Part shown: piece after piece, positions 1 through 8,194 of the stretch | How the letters are laid out: each line of letters begins with the position of its first letter | Numbering within the stretch: position 1 is the stretch's first letter | Source of the DNA: Gemmatimonas phototrophica | GTDB taxonomy: Bacteria; Latescibacterota; UBA2968; UBA8231 | Assembly (NCBI GenBank): GCA_945861755.1 | Contig: CAMAVQ010000010.1 | Coordinates: forward strand, 1-60,412 | Length of the DNA: 60,412 nucleotides | Direction of reading: 5' to 3' | Notes under the pieces: generated by a model | The model's database searches: none | The model's input: the letters and a program-made list of their open reading frames with translations, nothing else | Told to the model about the DNA's origin: nothing | Made by a program: the position numbers and the translations under genes

Positions 1-3000
1 GCGCGCAGGACCACATGCTGGCTCACGCCCAGGTCAAAGGGGGCCAGCCAGATGTTCATGTCGATGGAGTACCCCGGGCCATTGGGCGAGTCGAAGCGCT
101 GCAGATGGGCCCCGTCGGTGTAGAAGGTGCCGATGGACTCCTCGCTGTAGGAGTCGAAATAACCGATGAGGAAGACACACAGCCCCGTGACCTCGTGACC
201 GCTGACCGTGAAGGGGAACTCGAAATTCCATTCGTCGCCTTCGGGCGGGGGCAGCTTCCACTTGCGGGTCACATCTGGCACTGCCAACTGGGATGCCCGA
301 CGGGCTGGGTACACAGTGGAGAGCATCACCACCGCCATCACCAGGATGCTGGAGGTGACCGCCGAGAGGGAGGAATAGTTGAGGGTGATGCCGCTGAGCA
401 GGCCCATGGTGATCAGCACCTTGGCGATGATCTGCCCGGTCAGGTAGCCGGCCACCACGCCCAACACCGCGTAGACGCAGGATTCGGCCATAAAGAGCCA
501 GGCGATGTGCCCAGGCGCCAGTCCCACCGAGGAGTAGATGCCGATCTCGCGGAAGCGTTCGTAGACGCTGCCCATCATGGTGTTGAGCACGATCAGGGCG
601 GCGATGAGAATGGGGATGAAGAGGTTGCTCATGCCCGAGAAGGAAGTCATGCCCAGCGAGCTGTAGATGGAAACCTTGACGTACTCGTCGCCCGACTCCT
701 TGAGGCCGGCGAAGAGGGTGACGGCCAGGCGCGAGAGGAATTCCTCGATCTGCTTGCGCACATCCACCCCATCCTGGAAACGCACCGCCACTGATTGCAG
801 GGGGTTGCCGCTGCCGATGTTGCGCAGGGTGTTGTACGGGATGATGAGCACGTTGGCCGGCTCTAGGTGCACGAAAGGCTTGATCGAGACCTTGGAGTTC
901 TCCAGCCCCTGCTTCTCGCGGTTCTCCTCCTCGGCCAGCTCCTGGACCGCCTGGCCGCCGGTCACCGCAAAGTCGGCCGGGGTCAGGGTCTCGTCGTCCA
1001 AATCTTTCAGTTCCTTCATCCGCCGCGAATCGATCACCCCGATCACCTTGAAGATCTCGCCGAAGACGCGGATCTCGGCGGTGCCCACCTGCTCCAGGGG
1101 CAGGTTGAGCTTGTCGGCGGTGATCATGTCGTTGGGCAGGATACACACCTTCTCGTCCCCCGGCTCAAACCAGCGACCCGCCACCAGGGCCCGGTCCAGG
1201 CCGGTGATCTCCTTCTCCTGGGGGGTCAATCCCAGCACGCCGAGGGCATTATGGGTGGCCTCCCCGTGTCTCATCTTGATGTGGGCCTTGCTCTTGTTGT
1301 TGTACCAGGAGCGCGGCGCCACGGTGGCCTGCTGGCCGAAGTTGCTGCGGGCGTAGTGGAGGACCGATTCCTCCTGGGGATTCCAGGATTTGCTGCGGAT
1401 GAGCAGGCCCTGGTAGAGGCCCTCGTTGTCCCGCTGAATCTGGTTGAAGCGCAGCGAGGTGCGGATGGAGGTGAAGGAGAGCACCGTAAAGGTCAAGAGC
1501 AGCAGGGTGACAAAGGTCAGGCCGGTGCGCAGTTTGCGGCGCTTCATGTTGGAGATGCCCAACTGGAAGGCGGTCAGCGAGGCGCTGGAGCGGCTGACGT
1601 CGGTGTCGTAAATCACCGCCACCTCGGTGCGCAGCTTTTTCATCTGCTCGTTGAAGCGGCCCGAGATCAGCCACATCACCATCACCGCCAGGGCCAGGAT
1701 GACAAAGGCCAGCAGGATGACGAAGGGGTTGGAGAGCTGGAAGGCCGGGTGTACCAGCCAGAGCACGATCCAGATCGCCATAAACACCCCGATGAAGCCG
1801 AGGATCTGGTTCTTGATGGTGGCGGCCGATATTAACAATCTCTCGGTGAAGAAGGCGCAGGGGATCACCAGGGCCATAAAGAAGATGATGCCCTGGATGA
1901 CGTCGTCCTGGGTGGAGCGCACATCGGGGTAGGCCCGCGATTCGAGGCCGATGGCCGCCCGGGTGTGCCGCACGAAATCCTCCCAGTGTTTGCCGGCCAG
2001 GGCCTTGGTGGCGTCATCAAGTTCCAGCTTGGCCCGTCCGTGCAGGTCGTTGAGCCGGTTGTTCTCGATGGCGAAGCTTCTCAGCTCCTGCATGCGGGAC
2101 TCGTCCAGCGCCCAAACGTCGTGGGCCGCCTGGAAGGAGGTGCGGGCGAAGTTGGCCCCGGGGGTGATGGCGAAGCCCTCGCCCAGCGCCTTTTCCTTGT
2201 TGTCGGTGTTGGTGACGTTGAGCAGCAGATAACGAAAGCCCAGCAGGCCGGCGCCAAGCCCCATCTTGATCCGGGTGTTGGGGCGGGCGAAGAGTACGCC
2301 CACCGGCTCATCCTGGGCCGAGGGGCCTTCGCCGATGGTGTAGCCGAACTCCACCGGCGCGCTGTTGGTCTCGTCGAAGATGCTGATGCTGTTGAGCTTG
2401 GTCAGGTAACGCGGGTCGACAATGTCGTAGAAGTTGAAGGCCACGCAGGGGAAGAGCACCACCATCCACTGCTTGTCGCGCCAATCCATGGTGATCTTCA
2501 TGGGGTAGACTTTGTCGCCTTGCACCCCCCGATCCGGCGCGTAGGTGATCAGGCCGCTGCGCGGGTCGATATAGTACCCCTCGATCTGCACCGCGTTGAC
2601 TTGAATCCGGTTGATGTAGAAGGAACCGGTGTTGTCCACCACCTCGTAGTACTCGCCGCGCACCCCCTTGTAGGATTTCTTGCGCCCGTTGCGCACCACC
2701 GCTACCGCCTCGGTGCGCGGCAAGTCGGGGATGATGCTGCGGCGGGGGAAAACCATCGTCCGCCCTTTGAGGGTGCGCAGGTCGTCCTGCAGCCGCATCT
2801 TGAAGTCGGGGAAGAGTTCGGGGTCTTCGAAGGCCAGGTGGAACATGCCGGCCAGGGCGCGGATCTGTTTGGCCAGGTTCTGGCTGTTGACCTGGGAGGC
2901 CCTGTCCAGCGGGGTGTCGGCCAGGAAACGGGCGTCGTTGACCGTCACAAAGGCCAGGGCCGGGGTGCCGGTGGCTAGGACCAGTTCGCTGTTGACCGAG

Positions 3001-4529
3001 ATCTCGCCGGGCACAAAGGTCTCCCAGCTCATACCGCCCTCGGGGCTGATGCCGTTGACCAGCACGTCCTTCTGGACATAGCCCAGTTCCTTGCTGATCT
3101 GGCGGGCGTATCCCATGAAATTCTTGCCGAAAGGCGCAAAGTAGCGCTTGTAGTAAAAGCTGGTGTTGCTGTTCCACACCCCCAGTTCGTCGGTCTGGGA
3201 GGACAGATCGAGGCTGATGAAGAGCTTGACGGCCAGGGAGTCTTCCTTGGGGCCGGCCCATTCGCGATAGAGGGAGAGCTTGACGGCCTCGTCGCTGCGC
3301 AGTTCGGCCAGCAATTCAGCGCGGTCGGCGAACTGATGATCCCCCAGGCGCAGGCCGCCGCCGCTCTGGGCGATTACGCCGGCGGCCAGGGCCTTGTCGA
3401 GCACCGCGGCGATCAGGGTGGTGTCCTCCTCAGCGGCGGCGCGGATCAGGGCCTCCTTGCCGAGGTATTCGTCCTTGCCGATCCGGTAGGTCACCCCGTC
3501 TTTGCGGATCAGGCCCTCGCGCAAGGCCACCTCCACCCCGCGGCGGATCAACATGCGGTTGATGAAGGGATCTTCCTTGCGCAGGTAGCGCTGGATGAAG
3601 TCGTCGATGCCGCGCAGGCCTAGATGGTGGGCCGAGGTGGCCACGAAGACCAGGGTGCGGGCAGGGGGGTGTTGGCGAAAGTAGCGGGCAAGTTCCAGCA
3701 GGGCGGTGATGGAGCAGGCCTGCTCGGCGCCCGGGGTCAGGGCCGGCACCACCGACATGGCGTCGTAATAGGATTCCAGGACCACCACGTCGTCCTTGAG
3801 CAGGGGGTCGGCGCCCGGGATCATGGCCATGATGTTCCAGGCCGGCTGGCGCTCCCAGTCCATGCGGTAGTCCAGGTGTACCTCTACCGGGCCCTGGGAC
3901 AGGCGCTGGCGCAACATCTCGCCTTGGGCCTTTGACACCCAGAAGCGGGGCAGATTCAGGGGCATGGAAAGGAACTTCTTTTCCCCCTCCAGGTACACGG
4001 TCGAGTCGGGCTCGATGAAGAGCACGGCCGCAGCGCCCAGATAGGCCGCGCTGAGCCAACGGTCGCCGGAGTTGAAGTCGAGCAGGGCGATGCTGCCCTC
4101 AATCGTCTTGCCCTCCAGTTCCCGCAGTTCGCCCCGGCCCCCGTCGATGAGTTGGCCGCGCAGGCCTCCCTCGGGCAGGGTAGAGGTCTTGACCAGGTTG
4201 GGCCACAGCCCGTGCAGCGGCAGTTCGGTCCCGTCTCCGGTGAGCACCATCCGCCCGCTCTTTTCCATGGGGATGGAGACATCGTATTCCTGGACGGCCA
4301 CCTTATCGAGGCCCATGCCGCGCATTTCGGTCTCGATGTAGCTGGCGGCCTGGGCGGCGCCGGGGTAACCGGCCACCCGAGAACCGAGACTGGAAAAATA
4401 GTCGATGGTCTGTTGGACCTCAGCCACCGGTGCGATCTGCCGCAGGTCGGCAAAATCGACCTCGGCTCTGGCTGGCGCGGTGCCCCAGCAGTGCAACGCT
4501 AGTCCTAGCAGGAGGATGGCCCTGGGCAT
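1..4529 (-). CDS. M28-like (degenerate) domain fused to FtsX-type permease, 3' end cut by window
   Basis: The reading frame opens at ATG 4529 and stays open to the window start (at least 1509 residues), so the C-terminus is missing. An N-terminal signal peptide (about 1-22) is followed by a region laid out like an M28 aminopeptidase, with a PA-like insert. At the expected zinc positions it reads Y254-Y-D256, GAEQ267-270 and H301-H302 where active enzymes have HxD, GxxD and EE, so it is probably not a normal peptidase. From about residue 880 there are transmembrane segments, then a periplasmic MacB-like region and a second FtsX permease block (about 1290-1430) with a YERFREIG-type coupling helix. 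No ABC ATPase gene is next to it. It lies 16 bp downstream of the DUF6785 gene and is probably co-transcribed. A role in envelope substrate export or lipoprotein handling is inference. Confidence 0.8.
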   Translation of the reverse strand, partial: MPRAILLLGLALHCWGTAPARAEVDFADLRQIAPVAEVQQTIDYFSSLGSRVAGYPGAAQAASYIETEMRGMGLDKVAVQEYDVSIPMEKSGRMVLTGDGTELPLHGLWPNLVKTSTLPEGGLRGQLIDGGRGELRELEGKTIEGSIALLDFNSGDRWLSAAYLGAAAVLFIEPDSTVYLEGEKKFLSMPLNLPRFWVSKAQGEMLRQRLSQGPVEVHLDYRMDWERQPAWNIMAMIPGADPLLKDDVVVLESYYDAMSVVPALTPGAEQACSITALLELARYFRQHPPARTLVFVATSAHHLGLRGIDDFIQRYLRKEDPFINRMLIRRGVEVALREGLIRKDGVTYRIGKDEYLGKEALIRAAAEEDTTLIAAVLDKALAAGVIAQSGGGLRLGDHQFADRAELLAELRSDEAVKLSLYREWAGPKEDSLAVKLFISLDLSSQTDELGVWNSNTSFYYKRYFAPFGKNFMGYARQISKELGYVQKDVLVNGISPEGGMSWETFVPGEISVNSELVLATGTPALAFVTVNDARFLADTPLDRASQVNSQNLAKQIRALAGMFHLAFEDPELFPDFKMRLQDDLRTLKGRTMVFPRRSIIPDLPRTEAVAVVRNGRKKSYKGVRGEYYEVVDNTGSFYINRIQVNAVQIEGYYIDPRSGLITYAPDRGVQGDKVYPMKITMDWRDKQWMVVLFPCVAFNFYDIVDPRYLTKLNSISIFDETNSAPVEFGYTIGEGPSAQDEPVGVLFARPNTRIKMGLGAGLLGFRYLLLNVTNTDNKEKALGEGFAITPGANFARTSFQAAHDVWALDESRMQELRSFAIENNRLNDLHGRAKLELDDATKALAGKHWEDFVRHTRAAIGLESRAYPDVRSTQDDVIQGIIFFMALVIPCAFFTERLLISAATIKNQILGFIGVFMAIWIVLWLVHPAFQLSNPFVILLAFVILALAVMVMWLISGRFNEQMKKLRTEVAVIYDTDVSRSSASLTAFQLGISNMKRRKLRTGLTFVTLLLLTFTVLSFTSIRTSLRFNQIQRDNEGLYQGLLIRSKSWNPQEESVLHYARSNFGQQATVAPRSWYNNKSKAHIKMRHGEATHNALGVLGLTPQEKEITGLDRALVAGRWFEPGDEKVCILPNDMITADKLNLPLEQVGTAEIRVFGEIFKVIGVIDSRRMKELKDLDDETLTPADFAVTGGQAVQELAEEENREKQGLENSKVSIKPFVHLEPANVLIIPYNTLRNIGSGNPLQSVAVRFQDGVDVRKQIEEFLSRLAVTLFAGLKESGDEYVKVSIYSSLGMTSFSGMSNLFIPILIAALIVLNTMMGSVYERFREIGIYSSVGLAPGHIAWLFMAESCVYAVLGVVAGYLTGQIIAKVLITMGLLSGITLNYSSLSAVTSSILVMAVVMLSTVYPARRASQLAVPDVTRKWKLPPPEGDEWNFEFPFTVSGHEVTGLCVFLIGYFDSYSEESIGTFYTDGAHLQRFDSPNGPGYSIDMNIWLAPFDLGVSQHVVLR

Positions 4530-4545
4530 AAGTCTCCTCATCTCT

Positions 4546-6504
4546 TCAAATCCAGAACACCACATTGTCCGTCATACCCGTGAAGTAATCGATGATCAGC
4601 CAAGTGGCAGCGACGGCGAACTGGCCGACGATCATCCCCAGAAAGAAGGGGCGGGTGGCCCGGTAGAGCTGGGGCCCCCCGTATTTGAGCACCGCCAGCT
4701 TGATGAGCCAGGCCAAGAAGATGCTAAACCAGAGCGCATCCATCAACCACACCGCGCCAATGGGGTAGCCAATGGGATGGAGCGGCCACCAGGAAAGCTG
4801 GTGGCGGGCCAGCATCAACAGGGCCATGACCCCCCCGCCCACCAGGGTGTGAGCCCAGCCGGTCCAATCGGGACCCACCGGGGAATTTAACTTGGCGGCG
4901 GCGTATTCAAAAGGGGCTTTGGGTCCCCCGTCGAAAAACCAGCCGTTGAGGTTGATGCCGCCATAAGTGTAGGCCAGATGGAGGATGGTGGCCAGGGAAG
5001 CGACCAGGCTGATGAGAATGGCCAAGAGCAGGGCCCAGAAAAGCGGGCGCAGCCGCCGGCCCAGATGTTCGCTCAGTTTGAGTCCATGGGCGCAGGAGGC
5101 CATCACAAAGGTGCGGATGTCGGCGGCCCACACGTAGGTGAAGGCCATGCCCACCATGCCCGCGGGGCCCAGCACCTGTGAGCCAAAGGCCGAGACGATG
5201 GTGGAGGAGGCGATCATCGGCCCTACCGCGGTGGCCACGCCCCCTTCGCACACCACCCGGGTCAGGCCGACAAAGATCAGCAGGGCGGTCAGCACGGTCA
5301 GCGGGGCGGCCCAGAAAGGCAGGCCAGAAAGCCACAGCCATACGCTCAGGACCAGCACCCCGCCGATCCAGGTGAACACCGCGGCCCGGTAGGAAAGCAT
5401 CTCGCCCGAATCGTCTACCTGAGGGTCCCCCTTGAAGGCCTTGCGCAGCACCCCGCGCAGGTGGTCGCGGGCGATCCACAGGCCAAAGAGCACCAGCATG
5501 ATCATCGCCCCCTGCCCCTGGTGGGCGAGTACAGGTTCGCTGGCGGCCCCGTAGATCCCCAACTTTTCGGTGCTGGAGATGCCCAGGATATTCAACCCGC
5601 CGCGGACCAGTTTGGCGACGGTGTTGAAGAACCACAGGCTGAAGGCGATGTCGAGGTTGATCAGGTAGGAGAAACCTATCATCGGAAAGCTGAGGCGGAA
5701 TTCGAGATTCACGGTGTTGCGCAGGATAGGGACCGAGGAGACCAGTTGCAGGGCGGGGATGAAATTGAAGTACGCATGCAGGCCGTTGAGGGTGCTGGCC
5801 AGCACCGGAAGGGCGAAACCGGCCCACATCACCGGGCTGCGAAAAAACGTGCGCCCCCCGCCCTGCTGCACCATCTCCAGGGGAACCTGGATGATGGGGT
5901 AGAGCAGACGCTCCTGGTCCACCCACTGCCGGCGCAGGATGACCATGGTGGCGATCATCACTAGGTAGAGGGCCAGGGCCAGGACCAGCCAGCAGGCCAG
6001 CGGACCCAACCATACCCCCCAGGGCACTCCGTGGCCTTTGGGCGCTCCCTCGAAAAACCATTTGATGGCCTCGGGGTCCTGGGGGACCATCCAGGCGGGG
6101 ATGAGAGGGTGGATGAGTTGAGCCCATTCGTTTTCGGGTGAGGCGTAGTACTGGACCCCACTGATGATGGTGAGCAGATATTCGGAAAAACCCATGGTGG
6201 GGATGGCCGAGGCGGCGATCATCATGATGTAGACGACCAGCAATTCCTCGCGGCGCAGGCGCAAGATGCGGTTGAAGAGGGCAGCCAGCAGGAAAAAGAG
6301 GAATAGGGCGCCCGGGGTGCCAAAGTCCAGCCCCATATAGGACCCGCGAATCACCATGTTCCCGTACGGGTCGCCGATGGCGATGCACAGCGAAAAGAAC
6401 GCCCCCAGTCCCAGGCTCCTGAAGGTGAAGGGAGCGCCGGATGGGGAGCGCAGGGATGTCTGCTGGGGGGTGCCTGGGAGCGCCCCCAGGGCGACTGCGG
6501 CCAT
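4546..6504 (-). CDS. DUF6785/DUF6784-type polytopic membrane protein (OPT-like)
   Basis: 652 residues with about 13 predicted hydrophobic segments. Early features typical of the family are a first segment ending in AIGDPYGN and, near residue 215, the WVDQERLLYP stretch that follows a transmembrane helix. These proteins resemble oligopeptide transporters and occur widely in planctomycetes, armatimonads and candidate phyla; their substrate is unknown. ATG 6504 is chosen over the TTG one codon upstream; no strong ribosome site is visible for either. The gene sits between the Gx transporter and the M28-FtsX fusion on the same strand with short gaps, so the four genes probably form one operon. Confidence 0.8.
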   Translation of the reverse strand: MAAVALGALPGTPQQTSLRSPSGAPFTFRSLGLGAFFSLCIAIGDPYGNMVIRGSYMGLDFGTPGALFLFFLLAALFNRILRLRREELLVVYIMMIAASAIPTMGFSEYLLTIISGVQYYASPENEWAQLIHPLIPAWMVPQDPEAIKWFFEGAPKGHGVPWGVWLGPLACWLVLALALYLVMIATMVILRRQWVDQERLLYPIIQVPLEMVQQGGGRTFFRSPVMWAGFALPVLASTLNGLHAYFNFIPALQLVSSVPILRNTVNLEFRLSFPMIGFSYLINLDIAFSLWFFNTVAKLVRGGLNILGISSTEKLGIYGAASEPVLAHQGQGAMIMLVLFGLWIARDHLRGVLRKAFKGDPQVDDSGEMLSYRAAVFTWIGGVLVLSVWLWLSGLPFWAAPLTVLTALLIFVGLTRVVCEGGVATAVGPMIASSTIVSAFGSQVLGPAGMVGMAFTYVWAADIRTFVMASCAHGLKLSEHLGRRLRPLFWALLLAILISLVASLATILHLAYTYGGINLNGWFFDGGPKAPFEYAAAKLNSPVGPDWTGWAHTLVGGGVMALLMLARHQLSWWPLHPIGYPIGAVWLMDALWFSIFLAWLIKLAVLKYGGPQLYRATRPFFLGMIVGQFAVAATWLIIDYFTGMTDNVVFWI

Positions 6505-6576
6505 CAATGGGTCCGGGTTGGGGTTCAGGAAGCGAGGAAAAGTTAGGGTTATCAGGCACTTCGATCAACAGAAGAA

Positions 6577-7092
6577 TTAGCGAGACCAGCCGTTGGAACG
6601 CATTTTTTCCAGGATCGCACCGGTCAAAAGCCCGATGAGCGCCCCGCTGACCAGGGCGCTGAGCAGCGAGAGGGGCAGCAGGGCCAGCAACCCCAGTTGG
6701 TGGATGTAGAGGCCGGCGGTGCCCAGTTGGAGGGTCTGGTGGACCGCCGCGCCGATGAGGCTCAGGCCCAGGGGGCTGAAGAGTCGGCCGGTGCAGCGCT
6801 GGGCCATGGCCATGGCCGCCCAGCTGCTCAGGCCGGCGCTGCCGGCGATGACAAAGGCCGGGCCGCCCAGGCTGCCGGTCAGCAGGCTGCCCACCAGCCA
6901 TTTGGTCAACTGCACGGCCAGGGCAGCGACCGGACCCTGGGTCAGCAGGGCCAACAACACGGCCACATTGGCCAGGCCCAGTTTCATCCAGGGCAGGGGG
7001 CGGGGGATGAGCTGTTCAAAGACAAAGAGGGCGATGGCGGCGCTGGTGAAGAGCCCCAAGCGCGCCAGCTGGCGGGGGGAAGCCAGGTTCAT
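6577..7092 (-). CDS. Gx transporter family / heptaprenyl diphosphate synthase component I-like membrane protein
   Basis: 171 residues, five to six hydrophobic segments. The N-terminal part (FEQLIPRPLPWMKLGLANV) and the glycine-rich SLGGPAFVIAGSAGL segment fit the Gx transporter family, annotated in some genomes as heptaprenyl diphosphate synthase component I and related to ECF-type substrate-binding subunits. Its ATG overlaps the stop of the NusG-domain-II gene by 4 bp (ATGA), so the two are translationally coupled. The same gene pair is common in Firmicutes and other anaerobes. The substrate is not known. Confidence 0.8.
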   Translation of the reverse strand: MNLASPRQLARLGLFTSAAIALFVFEQLIPRPLPWMKLGLANVAVLLALLTQGPVAALAVQLTKWLVGSLLTGSLGGPAFVIAGSAGLSSWAAMAMAQRCTGRLFSPLGLSLIGAAVHQTLQLGTAGLYIHQLGLLALLPLSLLSALVSGALIGLLTGAILEKMRSNGWSR

Positions 7093-7481
7093 CGGCTGAG
7101 GGCGTCCACGGTTTCGCTCCCGCCCTCGATGCGCAGCACCAGGTGATTGGGCAGACAGGCGGCGACTTCGCCCTGGCGGCGTATCCAGCCCTGAAGCACG
7201 CAGCGCTGTTCGGGACAGGGCGAGGTGGCGATGCGAGCCCCCTGGCCGGCGATCTCCACCCGACTCCTGCCGAGGGGGCCATCCAGGTACAGCACCTGGT
7301 CGCGGTTCAGGGGGCAGCGTTGGCGCCGATCATCACTCTCCATCACCACCTCGCTGCCGGGTGGGCGGCGGCCGGTGAAAACCCACGAACCTAGGCTGCC
7401 TGCCACCAGCAGAAGGGCCAGAATCAGGTCTGCCGGCGTCGGGGCCTGACGGGGGGAAGCGGAGGCTTCCTCGCTTGACAT
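7089..7481 (-). CDS. NusG domain II-containing membrane-anchored protein
   Basis: 130 residues: a short cytoplasmic tail, one transmembrane helix (about 19-36) and a small extracytoplasmic domain. The pattern CPxxxCVxQGWI followed by ACLPNxLVLxIxG is diagnostic of the NusG domain II family, a small beta fold unrelated in function to the transcription factor. The two cysteines (CPEQRC) are kept and may form a disulfide. It is the first gene of the minus-strand operon; its 5' coding end holds the -35 box of the divergent promoter. The role is unknown; family members often neighbour Gx transporters and flavin-linked redox genes. Confidence 0.85.
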   Translation of the reverse strand: MSSEEASASPRQAPTPADLILALLLVAGSLGSWVFTGRRPPGSEVVMESDDRRQRCPLNRDQVLYLDGPLGRSRVEIAGQGARIATSPCPEQRCVLQGWIRRQGEVAACLPNHLVLRIEGGSETVDALSR

Positions 7482-7503
7482 TTAGGATTATTTTTTCTAC
7501 ACT
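7475..7503 (+). promoter_or_regulatory. Sigma-70-type promoter for the orf110-orf101-GT39 operon
   Basis: TTGACA at 7475-7480 (perfect -35), a 17-bp AT-rich spacer, then TACACT at 7498-7503 (4/6 match to -10). The predicted start near 7510 leaves about 25 nt of leader with a GGGAG ribosome site ahead of GTG 7535. The -35 box lies inside the 5' end of the divergent NusG-domain-II gene. Confidence 0.6.
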
Positions 7504-7534
7504 TCCGTGCAGATATGCGAGCGGGAGCACGAGC

Positions 7535-7867
7535 GTGGCGAAGACACTGAACGAGACTATTGTCGAGAATCTCAAATACGTGAGCGGAGTGGATGGTATT
7601 CTCGGCAAGTTCTACTATGTTAGCGATCCGGATGAGCTCCGGCAAGCCATAGAGAACTGGCTAGTGAACACCCCAGACGGGCGCACCTGGCTCGACGCCG
7701 TGGGTTTCATCAACAAGAGCACCGTGGTCAAGGTGGTCGAGCAGATCGAGGCCAATCTCGAACAGTCGAGCCAGGAATTACTCACCAAGGTCCAGACCTT
7801 CAAATCCTACGTCAACTCCAAAGGCAACCAGGGCCGGGAAACTCCCCTGGTCTCAGAGTTGCGCTGA
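7535..7867 (+). CDS. Hypothetical protein, 110 aa, soluble
   Basis: I do not recognise this family. GTG 7535 is chosen because GGGAG lies 7 nt upstream and the sigma-70-type promoter just before it would start transcription near 7510, downstream of the further in-frame start at 7475. The protein is soluble, with an N-terminal aromatic-rich stretch (LGKFYYVSDPDELRQAIENWL) and a predicted C-terminal amphipathic helix (about 65-95) rich in E, Q and K. It is the first gene of a three-gene unit with a small membrane-anchored coiled-coil protein and a GT39-like glycosyltransferase. A role tied to that glycosyltransferase is only inferred from position. Confidence 0.6.
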   Translation: MAKTLNETIVENLKYVSGVDGILGKFYYVSDPDELRQAIENWLVNTPDGRTWLDAVGFINKSTVVKVVEQIEANLEQSSQELLTKVQTFKSYVNSKGNQGRETPLVSELR

Positions 7868-7888
7868 GGCGGCGAGGGAGGGCATGTT

Positions 7889-8194
7889 ATGTACTGGTGG
7901 ATCGGCATGGTGGCCTGCATCGTCATTGGCCTGCTCGTCCAGTGCCTGTGTTCCACCAAGATTCTGCGCCTGAAACAGCTCGTTTCCCAGAAGAGCATCG
8001 CCCTGCGCGAGGCCCGCCTCGAAGCGCAGCGGCTCGATGAGCAGGAGGCGGAACTGCACGGGCAGCAGGTGTTGCTCTCCCATAACCTCAGCCGACTGCA
8101 GCGCGATATCTCCAGCCTCATCCCCAGGATGAAGGAAAAAGGTCTAGAAGTGCCCAAGGCCGCCTTCCCCATCGAGGGCCTCGGGGAGGATTGA
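7889..8194 (+). CDS. Small membrane-anchored coiled-coil protein, 101 aa
   Basis: One N-terminal transmembrane helix (about 4-21) is followed by a continuous charged helix with heptad character (about 27-85) and a short acidic tail. The ribosome site GGCGAGGGAGG precedes ATG 7889. The stop overlaps the TTG start of the next gene (ATTGA), so the two are probably translationally coupled. No known family recognised; the layout resembles small membrane scaffolds or chain-length-type accessory proteins, but nothing proves a function. Confidence 0.6.
   Translation: MYWWIGMVACIVIGLLVQCLCSTKILRLKQLVSQKSIALREARLEAQRLDEQEAELHGQQVLLSHNLSRLQRDISSLIPRMKEKGLEVPKAAFPIEGLGED

Noticed and set aside
4907-6901. 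Open frame of 664 codons on the minus strand overlapping the DUF6785 and Gx genes
   Set aside because: Composition is dominated by Arg, Pro, Gly and His, as expected of a GC-rich shadow frame; the other frame gives clear membrane-protein sequence.
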